Positions 9,335 through 17,874 of a stretch of DNA of 64,000 nt are shown piece by piece. Location of the stretch: the NCBI GenBank assembly GCA_900319525.1, contig ONOU01000007.1, positions 1 through 64,000 of the forward strand, written 5' to 3'. The position numbers were made by a program, and so were the translations under genes. The number at the start of each line of letters is the position of its first letter. The first letter of the stretch is position 1. The stretch is from an uncultured Prevotellaceae bacterium. GTDB taxonomy: Bacteria > Bacteroidota > Bacteroidia > Bacteroidales > Muribaculaceae. The notes beneath the pieces were generated by a model, which was given only the letters and a program-made list of their open reading frames with translations, was not told the DNA's origin and did not search any database.

Positions 9335-10252
9335 TTAGGGTTTAGCGTGGAGCGCCGAGCCAAAGAAACGCGGGATTGGCGTTTCAAAGTATAGAGGTTC
9401 GCCCGTCACCGGGTGATGGAACGCCAGCCTAAAGGCGTGCAGACACATGCGGCTGCCAGGATTGTCCTGGTGGCCGTATTTGCCATCACCCACAATGGGA
9501 TGCCCGATGTCGGCCATGTGGACGCGTATTTGGTTCTTGCGTCCCGTGAGCAGGTGCAGGTAGAGCAGCGAGCGGTCGGCTGCTTGCTCGACGAGTTCCC
9601 ATTCGGTGGCAGACCACTTGCCGCCATCGTCCACGGGGCTGCTCACAACGACCATCTTGTCGGTGTCATGAAGCCAGCTCTCGACCTTGCCGGCTGGATC
9701 TTCCATGACGCCCTCGACCACAGCGACATAGCGGCGGTCGATAATCGTGCTGTGCCAGTCGGCAGTCATCTGTTGTTGCACTTCAAAGCTCTTGGCATAC
9801 ACCATTAGGCCCGACGTGCGGCAGTCCAGACGATGGACAACATGGGCTGTGCAGTGCTGTCTCGTCTGGGCAAAATGCCGGTCAAGCATCGTCTTCATGT
9901 TCAGGCTACCAGCCCCTACGGGCATCGACAGCACACCCTGCTGCTTGTCCACAACCACGACCCAGCGGTCCTCATACACGATGCGGTAGTAGGGATTGTT
10001 GGTCGATGAGGGACGGGCATGGCGGCGTATCTGCACCACGCAGCCCTCGTCGAGCGGATAATCAAAATGGCTCTGAATCCTGCCATCGACGGTGACGCCG
10101 CCATGGGCAAGGATGGATTTGGCCTTGTTGCGGCTGATGCCATCAAGCGTCTGCATGACATAGTCGAGCAGCTTGGCAGGCTGTTTCACCTCGCGCACGA
10201 TGGCCTTGTCATCGTTGCGGGGCACGCGGTGGTTGTGTTGTCTGTTAGCCAT
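9335..10252 (-). CDS. RluA-family 23S rRNA/tRNA pseudouridine synthase
   Basis: 305 aa, cytoplasmic. An S4 RNA-binding domain covers ~25-80 (LLDYVMQTLDGISRNKAKS..., GGVTVDG). The RluA-type catalytic domain follows, with the HRLDCRTSG motif and catalytic Asp143, then KNQIRVHMADIGHPIVGD near the end. It isomerises uridine to pseudouridine in structured RNA; the exact target (RluC/RluD-like) is not determinable here. It lies downstream of dnaJ on the same strand, separated by 97 bp that carry a CTAGA nonamer repeat. Confidence 0.92.
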   Translation of the reverse strand: MANRQHNHRVPRNDDKAIVREVKQPAKLLDYVMQTLDGISRNKAKSILAHGGVTVDGRIQSHFDYPLDEGCVVQIRRHARPSSTNNPYYRIVYEDRWVVVVDKQQGVLSMPVGAGSLNMKTMLDRHFAQTRQHCTAHVVHRLDCRTSGLMVYAKSFEVQQQMTADWHSTIIDRRYVAVVEGVMEDPAGKVESWLHDTDKMVVVSSPVDDGGKWSATEWELVEQAADRSLLYLHLLTGRKNQIRVHMADIGHPIVGDGKYGHQDNPGSRMCLHAFRLAFHHPVTGEPLYFETPIPRFFGSALHAKP

Positions 10253-10301
10253 CAGGTCTTGATTGTTTAGTTGTTAGTGGGCCTCTATTAAGCTAAATAA
10301 A

Positions 10302-10337
10302 CTAGATATTCTAGAGATTCTAGAACATCTAGTTAAA
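10302..10337. repeat. CTAGA-N4 nonamer tandem repeat (4 copies)
   Basis: CTAGA/CTAGT begins at 10302, 10311, 10320 and 10329, an exact 9-bp period. The array lies 12 bp past the stop codon of dnaJ. A six-copy relative lies at 56294-56347. Confidence 0.85.
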
Positions 10338-10349
10338 CCAGAGATTTTT

Positions 10350-11522
10350 TTAGTCAAAGATGTGTCGCAGACGGGAGAAGATGCGGCTCTTGTCGCTGTC
10401 GCTGGGCTTGACGTGCTCACCACTGTTCTGCAACATGGTGATGGCCTCTTTCTCCTTGTCGTTCAGTTTCTCGGGCATATAGACCATGACATTGATGAGC
10501 AGGTCGCCAGTGCCGTAGCGCTCGGGCGAGGGCAGCCCCTTGCCGCGCAGGCGCAGGATGCTGCCAGGCTGGGTACCGGGCTTGATGGTCACGCGGGCTT
10601 TGCCATCGACGGTGGGCACATCGACCTTACCGCCCAACACTGCCGTGGGAATATCGAGCATGAGATTGTAAATCAGGTCATTGCCATCGCGGGTGAGCTG
10701 GGCGTCACGCACCTCCTCAATCACGACAAGCAGGTCGCCGGGAACACCGCCACCGGGAGCGTCATTGCCTTGACGGCCCATGCGCAGTGTCATGCCGTCG
10801 GCCACGCCAGCGGGGATGCTGATGCTCACGACATCCTCCTTGCGCACGAGGCCCTTGCCGCTGCAGTACGGGCAGGTCTCCTTGATGCGCTTGCCGCTGC
10901 CGCCACAGGTATGGCACACGCTTTGGGATTGCATCGTGCCAAACATGGTGCGCTGCATGCGCACTTCCACGCCACTGCCCTTGCAGGTGGGGCAGGTCTC
11001 CATGGCAACTCCGTCCTTGGCACCGGTGCCGTGGCAATGGTCACAGGATTTCATGCGGGGGATGCGCAGCTTCTTCTCGGCACCCTTGGAAATCTCGTTC
11101 AGGGTCATCTTGACGCGCACGCGCAGGTCACTGCCGCGTTTCACACGCTGGGCTTGACCACCACCGCCGCCAAAGAAGTCGCCGAAACCCCCAAAGCCGC
11201 CGAAGCCGCCGAACAGGTCACCAAACTGGCGCAGGATGTCATCCATCGACATGCCGCCACCATAACCGCCGCCACCCATCTCCTCGCCTGCAAAGCCAAA
11301 CTGGTCATAGCGGGCGCGCTTATCGGGGTCGCTGAGCACGTTATAGGCCTCGGCTGCCTCTTTGAATTTCTCCTCGGCCGCCTTCTTCTCCTCGTCGCTC
11401 TTGCCCTGCTGCTTATCAGGGTGATACTGGATGGCCAGCTTGCGGTAGGCTTTCTTCAAGTCGTCGGCAGTAGCGTTCTTGTCCACCCCGAGAACCTCAT
11501 AGTAATCTCTCTTCTGAGCCAT
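10350..11522 (-). CDS. dnaJ: Chaperone protein DnaJ (Hsp40)
   Basis: A 390-aa full-length type I DnaJ, the co-chaperone that stimulates DnaK ATPase and delivers unfolded clients. It has a J domain 1-70 with HPD at 34-36, a Gly/Phe-rich linker ~80-130 (many GGFGG units), four CxxCxGxG zinc-binding repeats ~160-235 ([32 protein letters not shown]) and C-terminal substrate-binding domains. It follows grpE after a 121-bp spacer rich in short tandem repeats. dnaK is not in the window. Confidence 0.98.
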   Translation of the reverse strand: MAQKRDYYEVLGVDKNATADDLKKAYRKLAIQYHPDKQQGKSDEEKKAAEEKFKEAAEAYNVLSDPDKRARYDQFGFAGEEMGGGGYGGGMSMDDILRQFGDLFGGFGGFGGFGDFFGGGGGQAQRVKRGSDLRVRVKMTLNEISKGAEKKLRIPRMKSCDHCHGTGAKDGVAMETCPTCKGSGVEVRMQRTMFGTMQSQSVCHTCGGSGKRIKETCPYCSGKGLVRKEDVVSISIPAGVADGMTLRMGRQGNDAPGGGVPGDLLVVIEEVRDAQLTRDGNDLIYNLMLDIPTAVLGGKVDVPTVDGKARVTIKPGTQPGSILRLRGKGLPSPERYGTGDLLINVMVYMPEKLNDKEKEAITMLQNSGEHVKPSDSDKSRIFSRLRHIFD

Positions 11523-11535
11523 ATATCATTTAGTT

Positions 11536-11560
11536 TCTAGTCACTAGTTGTCACTAGTTG
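11536..11560. repeat. TCACTAGTTG decamer duplication in grpE-dnaJ spacer
   Basis: Two back-to-back TCACTAGTTG units follow TTTCTAG in the 121-bp spacer. It is another CTAG-containing low-complexity patch. Confidence 0.6.
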
Positions 11561-11591
11561 TTTGTTGTCAGTCCTTTCTGTAAATCTCTCT

Positions 11592-11619
11592 CTAAGCCCT
11601 AAGCTCTAAACCCTAGACC
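11592..11619. repeat. CTAAGCC-like heptamer tandem repeat (4 copies) in grpE-dnaJ spacer
   Basis: CTAAGCC, CTAAGCT, CTAAACC and CTAGACC are consecutive with an exact period of 7. The same pattern is found in the efflux operon spacer at 31251-31278. Confidence 0.85.
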
Positions 11620-11643
11620 TCAATGACTTAGTCATTGCCCCCC

Positions 11644-12222
11644 TCAGCTGCCTACAACCACCTTGGCGTGGCGCAGCACCTTGTCATTGATCATGTAACC
11701 CTTGATGGTCGTATCGATGACCTTGCCTTTCATTGCAGGATCAGGGGCGGGGAACATCGTCACGGCCTCGTGAACGTCGGTGTCAAAGTCCTTGCCTGTC
11801 GAGTCGATGGCAGTGACGTGCTGGCTCTCGAGGTATTTCACAAATTTATTGTAAATCAGGTTAACACCCTCCTTGAGGCTGTCCAGATCGCCACCCTTGT
11901 CGATGGCAGCCAGAGCGCGCTCCAAGTCATCGACCACGGGCAGCAGCTCTCGCATGGCGCTCTCAGCACCATTCTTGATCAGGTCGGCTTTCTCCTTGAG
12001 CGTGCGCTTCCTGAAGTTTTCAAAGTCGGCCATCAGGAAGAGGTATTCCTTCTTCTCGTGTTCGAGTTGTGTTTCAAGTTCAGTAATCTTCTGCTCAGGG
12101 GTGATGGCCGTTTCCTTGGTTTCCTGCTCCTGAGCTTGCTGGCCAGCGCTCTCCTCGTTGAGGATTTCCTCCTGAGCGGCCTTGGCCTCGTCGTTTTGAT
12201 TCTTCTTGTTCTTTTTTGACAT
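11644..12222 (-). CDS. grpE: Nucleotide exchange factor GrpE
   Basis: 192 aa. A charged, low-complexity N-terminus rich in Lys, Asn, Glu and Gln (1-45) is followed by the long GrpE coiled coil (~45-110) and the C-terminal beta domain with HEAVTMFPAPDPAMKGKVI and a terminal KVVVG motif. It releases ADP from DnaK. It precedes dnaJ on the minus strand, the common Bacteroidota arrangement, and lies 68 bp after ispE. Confidence 0.97.
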   Translation of the reverse strand: MSKKNKKNQNDEAKAAQEEILNEESAGQQAQEQETKETAITPEQKITELETQLEHEKKEYLFLMADFENFRKRTLKEKADLIKNGAESAMRELLPVVDDLERALAAIDKGGDLDSLKEGVNLIYNKFVKYLESQHVTAIDSTGKDFDTDVHEAVTMFPAPDPAMKGKVIDTTIKGYMINDKVLRHAKVVVGS

Positions 12223-12290
12223 ATCGTAGTTGTGTTAATAATCGTTGTTACCAGATGAAAAGTTGCAAAAACCACTCCAAAGCGGCACCG

Positions 12291-13115
12291 CTATAGCGTG
12301 AGGACAAAGGTGGCACAATCGGCAAATGTGTCAGCCGCCTGTTCTGCCAGTTTGTCATTGTCAAAGATGCCGTAGATGGTCGATCCCGACCCTGACATGG
12401 CGGCATACTGGGCACTTGCGTCTATCAGCCTGGCCTTGATGAGCCACAGCTGGGGAAGAGCGGCAAACACGCTGGGCTCAAAGTCGTTGACCAGTAACCC
12501 GTCCCAGCTGGCTATGGGGCGGCCGATGATGTCGGTCAATGGCGTGGCCGGCGTTTGGGGCACGACGCGGCTGTAGGCCGTGCGTGTGTCCACGCCTACC
12601 GGGGGCTTGACAAGCAACAGCGTGTGGTTATGCAGGCTCACGCCGATGGGCTCCAGCACGTCACCGATGCCGGTGGCCATCATGGGGCGGTTATAGATGA
12701 AAAAGGCGCAGTCGGCACCCAGGGTGGCAGCCATGCTGGCAAGCTCATTGTCACTTAGCCCGATGCTGAAGAGCGTGTTGAGCATCAGCAGCGTGTGGGC
12801 CGCATCACTCGACCCGCCTCCCAGTCCGGCACCGTCGGGGATGTGCTTGTACAGGTGCATCTCCACAGCGGGCAGGTCATAGCGCTCTTGCAGCAGGCGG
12901 TAGGCCTTCATCACCAGATTTTTCTCGGCTGGGCAGTCCACAGCGTTGCCATGGCAATGGAGGGCCGTGGCGGCACCCTCGCGGGCTGGCACAATTTCCA
13001 GCACATCGGTCAGCGGGACAGGATAGAAAACGGTCTCGATATTGTGGTAGCCGTCGGGGCGGCGCTCTACAATGTTCAAGCCCAGGTTGATTTTTGCGTT
13101 AGGAAATGAAATCAT
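12291..13115 (-). CDS. ispE: 4-diphosphocytidyl-2-C-methyl-D-erythritol kinase IspE
   Basis: A 274-aa GHMP kinase of the non-mevalonate isoprenoid pathway; it phosphorylates CDP-ME at the 2-hydroxyl. Visible motifs are FPNAKINLGL with Lys8, the ATP loop PDGAGLGGGSSDAA (93-106), LGADCAFF with Asp135 and a late SGSGSTIYGIF. It is slightly shorter than the E. coli enzyme but complete. It starts 16 bp after the cardiolipin synthase stop, so they are likely co-transcribed. Confidence 0.95.
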   Translation of the reverse strand: MISFPNAKINLGLNIVERRPDGYHNIETVFYPVPLTDVLEIVPAREGAATALHCHGNAVDCPAEKNLVMKAYRLLQERYDLPAVEMHLYKHIPDGAGLGGGSSDAAHTLLMLNTLFSIGLSDNELASMAATLGADCAFFIYNRPMMATGIGDVLEPIGVSLHNHTLLLVKPPVGVDTRTAYSRVVPQTPATPLTDIIGRPIASWDGLLVNDFEPSVFAALPQLWLIKARLIDASAQYAAMSGSGSTIYGIFDNDKLAEQAADTFADCATFVLTL

Positions 13116-13131
13116 GAGGCGGTGTAGGGTT

Positions 13132-14580
13132 TTACAAGATGGGACTGATGAGGCGCACGACCGACTCCAGAGCCTTCTGAGCCAGGGGACGCTTTTTCCA
13201 TTTGCCCATCGACACGCGTGTGCAATCCTTCATGTCGGCCATGAAGGTAGCACACATCTGGTCATTAAATTGTTTGCTGTAAATCAGCGTATTGAATTCA
13301 AAATTGTGCTCAAAGCTACGTGAATCAAAGTTGGTTGACCCGGCGGTGACAAACTCATCATCGACGATGACCACCTTGGCATGCATGACGGTTGGCTCGT
13401 AGAAGTAGATCTTCATGCCCGACAACAGACACTCCTTGATGTAGGAGCCTGTGGCCAGCCTCAGCATCCACGAGTCAGGACGGCGGGGTATCATGAGCTT
13501 CACGTCGATGCCCGAGAGGGCTGCGCTCTGTAAAGCCTTGAGCAGCGGGTCATTGGGCAGGAAATATGGCGTCTGGATATAGATGCGTTGCTTGGCCAGC
13601 GAGATGGCGCGCAGGAACACCATCGAGATGTTGTTCCAGCGGTCGGTGGGGCCACTGGACATCATCTGTACCAGATAGTCGGGACGGACAGGTGGCGTGG
13701 TATAGTGAACCGTGGGCGATGTCAGCAGCTTGCGGGTCGTGAAGTTCCAGTCGATGGCAAACGAGTACTGCAATGCGGCTACCGCCTCACCAACGATGCG
13801 CAGGTGAGTGTCGCGCCACGCTTTCCACTTCTTGTCGCCCGTCACATAGCGGCTTGCGATGTTCATGCCGCCCACGTAGCCGATCTCCCCATCAATGACC
13901 ACAATCTTGCGGTGGTTGCGCCAGTTGATGCGAAAGGCCATATTGGTCAGTGTCACTTCAAGGAAGGGGTGGATCTCGATGCCGGCGCGGCGCATCTTCT
14001 TGAGCACCCCGGGACGTATGTAGAACGAGCCCACGTAGTCATACAGCACCCTGACCTGTACACCCTCTTGAGCCTTGCGCATGAGCAGCTCGATCAACTG
14101 TGACCCGATGGCGTCGTTCTCTATGATGAAGTATTGCACATGGATGTAGTTGCGGGCTGACTCGATGTCGCGCAGCAGCGAGTCAAACTTGTCGCGGCCT
14201 GCCGTGAAGATCTCGATGTCATTGCCCGTGAACAGGTGGGGGCTGGTCAAGGTGTTGACCAGCGAGATGAGTTGGCGGGAACTGTCGTTCAGCTCTGTTG
14301 CCTTGTTGCTGTGATCACTATAGTCGTTCAGGCGCCGCAGCTCGCGCAGGTCGCTGCGGGAAATGAGTTTCATGCCCTTGAGGCTGCGGCCAAAGATCAG
14401 GTAAATCACTAGTCCCACCACGGGCAGCAATATCAGCACCAGCACCCATGCCATCGACTTGACCGGATTGCGGTTCTCGCTCAGCACGACAACAATGAGT
14501 GTGACGATTGTAATCACATACAACACCGTGAGGATGTCATAGACAATGTTTGCGTATGGGAATAGTTCTGCTAGCAGCAT
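13132..14580 (-). CDS. cls: Cardiolipin synthase (phospholipase D superfamily)
   Basis: 482 aa. Two N-terminal membrane helices (~10-33 and ~43-64) are followed by two PLD domains with HKD motifs at H223/K225/D230 (NHRKIVVIDG) and H400/K402/D407 (MHAKVVIVDD). It condenses two phosphatidylglycerols into cardiolipin at the inner membrane. The length matches bacterial Cls. The upstream gene on the same strand ends 7 bp before this start, which suggests an operon running 14588-gene, cls, ispE. Confidence 0.95.
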   Translation of the reverse strand: MLLAELFPYANIVYDILTVLYVITIVTLIVVVLSENRNPVKSMAWVLVLILLPVVGLVIYLIFGRSLKGMKLISRSDLRELRRLNDYSDHSNKATELNDSSRQLISLVNTLTSPHLFTGNDIEIFTAGRDKFDSLLRDIESARNYIHVQYFIIENDAIGSQLIELLMRKAQEGVQVRVLYDYVGSFYIRPGVLKKMRRAGIEIHPFLEVTLTNMAFRINWRNHRKIVVIDGEIGYVGGMNIASRYVTGDKKWKAWRDTHLRIVGEAVAALQYSFAIDWNFTTRKLLTSPTVHYTTPPVRPDYLVQMMSSGPTDRWNNISMVFLRAISLAKQRIYIQTPYFLPNDPLLKALQSAALSGIDVKLMIPRRPDSWMLRLATGSYIKECLLSGMKIYFYEPTVMHAKVVIVDDEFVTAGSTNFDSRSFEHNFEFNTLIYSKQFNDQMCATFMADMKDCTRVSMGKWKKRPLAQKALESVVRLISPIL

Positions 14581-14587
14581 CTTCTCG

Positions 14588-14899
14588 TCAACGCACCACC
14601 ACCTTGCGCGACCACTGGTTACTGCATTTCACAATGTAGAATCCCTTGGGAAAATCTACTGTGGCGCGTTGGTCGGCACCCACGCGCACCACTTTTACAA
14701 GCTGGCCCGTGATGGAATAGACGTTGAATGTGGCCTCACTACTGCCAGCAGTGAATACGATGCGACCCTCAGCCCCCTGCGCGGTAGGACCGGTCTGGAC
14801 CGTCTCGACGCGCTGCGGCGTGTAGCTGTCGGGCAACGCGATGGCGTGGATGCCACCCAGCGTTACCAGGCATACTGCTATGTAAAGTGCTCGCTTCAT
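14588..14899 (-). CDS. Small secreted protein consisting mainly of a T9SS-like sorting tail
   Basis: 103 aa from ATG 14899. This start gives a clean signal peptide (MKRALYIAVCLVTLGGIHA); a longer frame adds 18 residues before it. After a ~30-residue linker the rest resembles a type A T9SS C-terminal domain: FNVYSITGQLVK, GFYIVKCS and a terminal SRKVVVR. There is essentially no cargo domain. It is 7 bp upstream of cls. It could be a relict of a larger protein or a free-standing decoy or adaptor tail. Confidence 0.75.
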   Translation of the reverse strand: MKRALYIAVCLVTLGGIHAIALPDSYTPQRVETVQTGPTAQGAEGRIVFTAGSSEATFNVYSITGQLVKVVRVGADQRATVDFPKGFYIVKCSNQWSRKVVVR

Positions 14900-15046
14900 C
14901 TCTCTATAGTGGGTTTCAATCGGCAAATTTACTGCTTTTTGTTGATAATTCAAGTTTTTTTGCCACTTTTTTTATTCTTTAGACTCATTTTCAGGCCAAA
15001 AGTTACATCGCCCCTTGCATTTTTTCAGCAGATAGATAAAAAGACG

Positions 15047-15075
15047 ACGGGACTGGCATTAGAAGCCAGCCCCGT
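15047..15075 (-). terminator. Terminator of the 15129-17543 peptidase gene
   Basis: On the minus strand, ACGGGGCTGGC / GCCAGTCCCGT pair around a 7-nt loop and are followed by CGTCTTTTT. Confidence 0.8.
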
Positions 15076-15128
15076 TGACTATGATGATGGGGAATGATTC
15101 GTTCCCCCCCCTGAAGAATCTATCGGGA

Positions 15129-17543
15129 TTAGTTGCTACCCAACAGCATGTCAATCAAGTCGGTCACGTCGTCGATGCTTACATTGCCGTCGCCGTTAAC
15201 GTCGGCGCTGGCAGGAGCCTCACCGCCGGCGAGCAGGATGTCGATCAGGTCGGTCACGTCGTCGATGCTCACCTTGCCGTCGCCGTTAACGTCGCCCTTC
15301 AAGGTCTCGCCACCTTCCAGGGTCAGCACCTCCTTGTAGGAGCTCCAGTTGCTCTCGGTACCGTTCACGTAGTAGGATTTAACGCGATACAGGTAGGGAG
15401 TAGCAGGCAGCAGGCCGTTCACCGTGTAGAACTTGTCGGGGGTAATACCCTCGATCAGACGGTACTGGGCATCGCCAGTCTCGCTGGCAGCCTTCAGGCT
15501 GAAGGGCTCGGGATCGGTGATCTCACCACCATAAATCTTGATGCTCTGGATCTCGGGATAGTAGCCAGTGGTGAACTTGATGTATCCGTGCTGGCCAACT
15601 TCCAGTACTACCAGGTAGGTGTCGAGTTCCTTGGCCAGGGTCAACGTCTGGGAGCTGATGTCGGTAGCCACCTCGAGGGTCGTAGCGGCGCCCTTGGTGT
15701 AAGCCTTAGCGTTGATGATGACGCTAACAATGCCATAACCGGCCAGGTCGCAGTTCACATTGATGACCGAGTTGCGGCCAGGTGACAGGAAACCGCCATC
15801 CAGATACAGGTTGTTGCCGGTGAAGGTCCATCCCTCGGGCATATAGTTGGCGGCGTCGCTGGCATGGTTGGTGTTCTCCTTGGGAACGTCGCTCCAGTTA
15901 GCCTCGGTCAACAGGGTTACGTCGGGCTTGGCCATTACTTCCAGGGTGTAGCTGGTCACGTTCTCGACGGGAGTAGCATCGGTCCAGTCAGCACGGAACG
16001 AGGTAGCGGTAACGTACTCCTCGTTGGGAGCCTGCATCACGGGACGATACAACTCGTAAACCGAGGTGCCGTGAAGGGTGATCACAACGGGATCGGTGCC
16101 CGGAGTGGTGCAGGTGACGGTAGCAGTGTACTCGCCTTCGGTCAGGGGAGCATAGGTCACGTTGATGGCATTAGCGATCCTGCCTTCGGCATCGGGAGTC
16201 AGGGCATTATTGTCGATGCTGAACACACCGTTCTCGTCGTTGAGCGTTACCGTCACGTCACCCTCCAGGTTGCGGCCTGTGAGCTTGAAGCTGGCGGTAG
16301 CGGTGTTGTTCTTGAAGCACTCCATCGACAGCTCGCTCTTGTCGGCCTTGAGGCGCGGCGTCTTGATGGGAGGCTGGATACCGATGACCATCTGCTGGTA
16401 CTGGTTGAAGGTCGAACCACTACCGTTGAAGGCGTTCAATGCATAGTAGTTGTTGCTGTCGCCACTCCAGCCAAAGTTGATGTGATACTTGTTAGTGACA
16501 GAATCATAGCCGTCAACGTTGAATGCATGGCCACCGCCAAAGAAGCCACCAGCGATGGCGCAGAACACGATAGGACGACCCTCGGCGAGCTCTTCCTGGA
16601 TCATGGCAGCCCACTCAGCGTCGGTGTACAGGGTTGTGCCGCCACTGTAGGCGCTGGTCTTCTTGACCACGCGCACGGTCTCCTCGTCATAGCCGAAGAA
16701 CTTGAACGCGTCGGCAATGAGGCTAACGCTGTCGGCATTCACACCACTACCACCAGCGGCACTCGTGCCATACTCCATGCGCTCGGCCTGGCCGACGTAA
16801 CGCATCAGCGTGGCAACGGCGTCGGCCTGCGTTGTATTGTAACCTGTAGTGTAGCGGTCCAGCATATTTTCCCAGTCAAAGGTGACGGGGGGCAGTGCGT
16901 CAACGTTCACATAGCTGCCGCCATAGTAGCTCGTGCTCAAGTAGCACTTGTAGCCAGGAACCTCGGGGGTCTCAAAGTCGGGATACTTCCAGTAGTGGAA
17001 GACCATGGCTGCCGAGGTGGCGGGACAACCCGTCAGGCACTGGTTGCCATTGATCTTGCACTGGTTCCAGTAGGGAGCCTCCTGGTCCCACAATGCCGTG
17101 AGCAGCGGGTCAACCGACGCGATGCGCAACGACGGGGCCATCATCGACGGAGTCTCGACCTGCAAGCCCTCATGAGCCTGGAGGTACTCGATCTGCTCCT
17201 TGTAGGTGGCAAGCCAAGCCTTCATGTTGCAAGGGATGGTGTTGATGTCAAGGGGACGGTCACCATAGCCCAGAATCTCCTCGGCACGGTCATCACCCGA
17301 TACGATCACATAGCCGTTGCTGCTGTTGAAGATATAGTACACAGCACGATCCAGCATCTTGGAGTTCATCTCGGCATGAACCAGTTTCATCTCTCCAGAG
17401 ATGGGAGCACGCAGCTTGCCGCTATACAGCTTCTGCTGAACAAAATTCTGAGCCTGACGCTGGGCTGTCCTCATATCGACGGGGGCAGCTGACAGGCTGA
17501 TTGCCGCAAGCACAACTGCGGCACACAGTAAGATTCTTCTCAT
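15129..17543 (-). CDS. Secreted C10 cysteine peptidase with dockerin-like end
   Basis: 804 aa. Signal peptide 1-20, propeptide to ~140, and a C10 domain with Cys173 (TGCPATS), His339 (GGHAFNVDGY) and an NFGWSG motif near 356. An Ig-like domain (~395-490) and an Fn3 module interrupted by a jelly-roll-like insert (~500-735) follow. The end (~745-804) is a dockerin pair, GDVNGDGKVSIDDVTDLID and a near-identical second copy. Uniquely among the six dockerin-ended paralogs, its linker lacks the CxxC motif (it reads GEAPASADVN). Catalytic residues are intact. The 5' leader is long (~150 nt) if the promoter at 17700-17732 is used. Confidence 0.95.
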   Translation of the reverse strand: MRRILLCAAVVLAAISLSAAPVDMRTAQRQAQNFVQQKLYSGKLRAPISGEMKLVHAEMNSKMLDRAVYYIFNSSNGYVIVSGDDRAEEILGYGDRPLDINTIPCNMKAWLATYKEQIEYLQAHEGLQVETPSMMAPSLRIASVDPLLTALWDQEAPYWNQCKINGNQCLTGCPATSAAMVFHYWKYPDFETPEVPGYKCYLSTSYYGGSYVNVDALPPVTFDWENMLDRYTTGYNTTQADAVATLMRYVGQAERMEYGTSAAGGSGVNADSVSLIADAFKFFGYDEETVRVVKKTSAYSGGTTLYTDAEWAAMIQEELAEGRPIVFCAIAGGFFGGGHAFNVDGYDSVTNKYHINFGWSGDSNNYYALNAFNGSGSTFNQYQQMVIGIQPPIKTPRLKADKSELSMECFKNNTATASFKLTGRNLEGDVTVTLNDENGVFSIDNNALTPDAEGRIANAINVTYAPLTEGEYTATVTCTTPGTDPVVITLHGTSVYELYRPVMQAPNEEYVTATSFRADWTDATPVENVTSYTLEVMAKPDVTLLTEANWSDVPKENTNHASDAANYMPEGWTFTGNNLYLDGGFLSPGRNSVINVNCDLAGYGIVSVIINAKAYTKGAATTLEVATDISSQTLTLAKELDTYLVVLEVGQHGYIKFTTGYYPEIQSIKIYGGEITDPEPFSLKAASETGDAQYRLIEGITPDKFYTVNGLLPATPYLYRVKSYYVNGTESNWSSYKEVLTLEGGETLKGDVNGDGKVSIDDVTDLIDILLAGGEAPASADVNGDGNVSIDDVTDLIDMLLGSN

Positions 17544-17699
17544 AAATTCAGGTTAATTTAAAATAATTTAAATTGATATAATTTTTAATGTAGTTAAAAT
17601 ATTTTCCCGCTTCAGATGTCTGTCTCTGGCAGTTAATGTGAGTTGTCTATTATGCCTCCTGTATAGCCTTATAGCGATATGGTGGTAGTAAAAGACTTG

Positions 17700-17732
17700 C
17701 AAATTTACACCAAAAATAGTAAAAACGGCAAA
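17700..17732 (-). promoter_or_regulatory. Promoter of the 15129-17543 peptidase gene
   Basis: Read on the minus strand: TTTG 17732-17729, N21, TAAATTTG 17707-17700. It leaves an AT-rich leader of about 150 nt, most of the 331-bp gap 17544-17874. I see nothing else in that gap except the terminator at 17815-17847. Confidence 0.65.
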
Positions 17733-17814
17733 TTTTTTATAATAAAAATGTAATAAAAAACAATTTCATGGTTGTGAATAGTAAAATTCTATTATCGCAC
17801 ATTACGGAAAAAGA

Positions 17815-17847
17815 GCCGAATGTGCCCGTTATTCACGCACATTCGGC
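17815..17847 (-). terminator. Terminator of the 17875-20235 peptidase gene
   Basis: GCCGAATGTGC and GCACATTCGGC form a perfect 11-bp stem with an 11-nt loop. The minus-strand 3' side reads TCTTTTTCC. Confidence 0.8.
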
Positions 17848-17874
17848 CCCCATTTTCAATAAGTTAAAGAGTGA

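Noticed and set aside
11592-11619. Telomere-like heptamers as true telomere sequence.
   Set aside because: Only four degenerate copies, interstitial, within an operon; no sign of a linear end.
15864-17492. A 542-codon plus-strand frame opposite the C10 gene, and similar long antisense frames opposite the other C10 genes, dnaJ, hppA and the RND genes.
   Set aside because: They have no start context or recognisable domains and unusual Val/Gly/His-rich composition; they arise from the GC-rich codon usage of the real genes, which have clear domain evidence.
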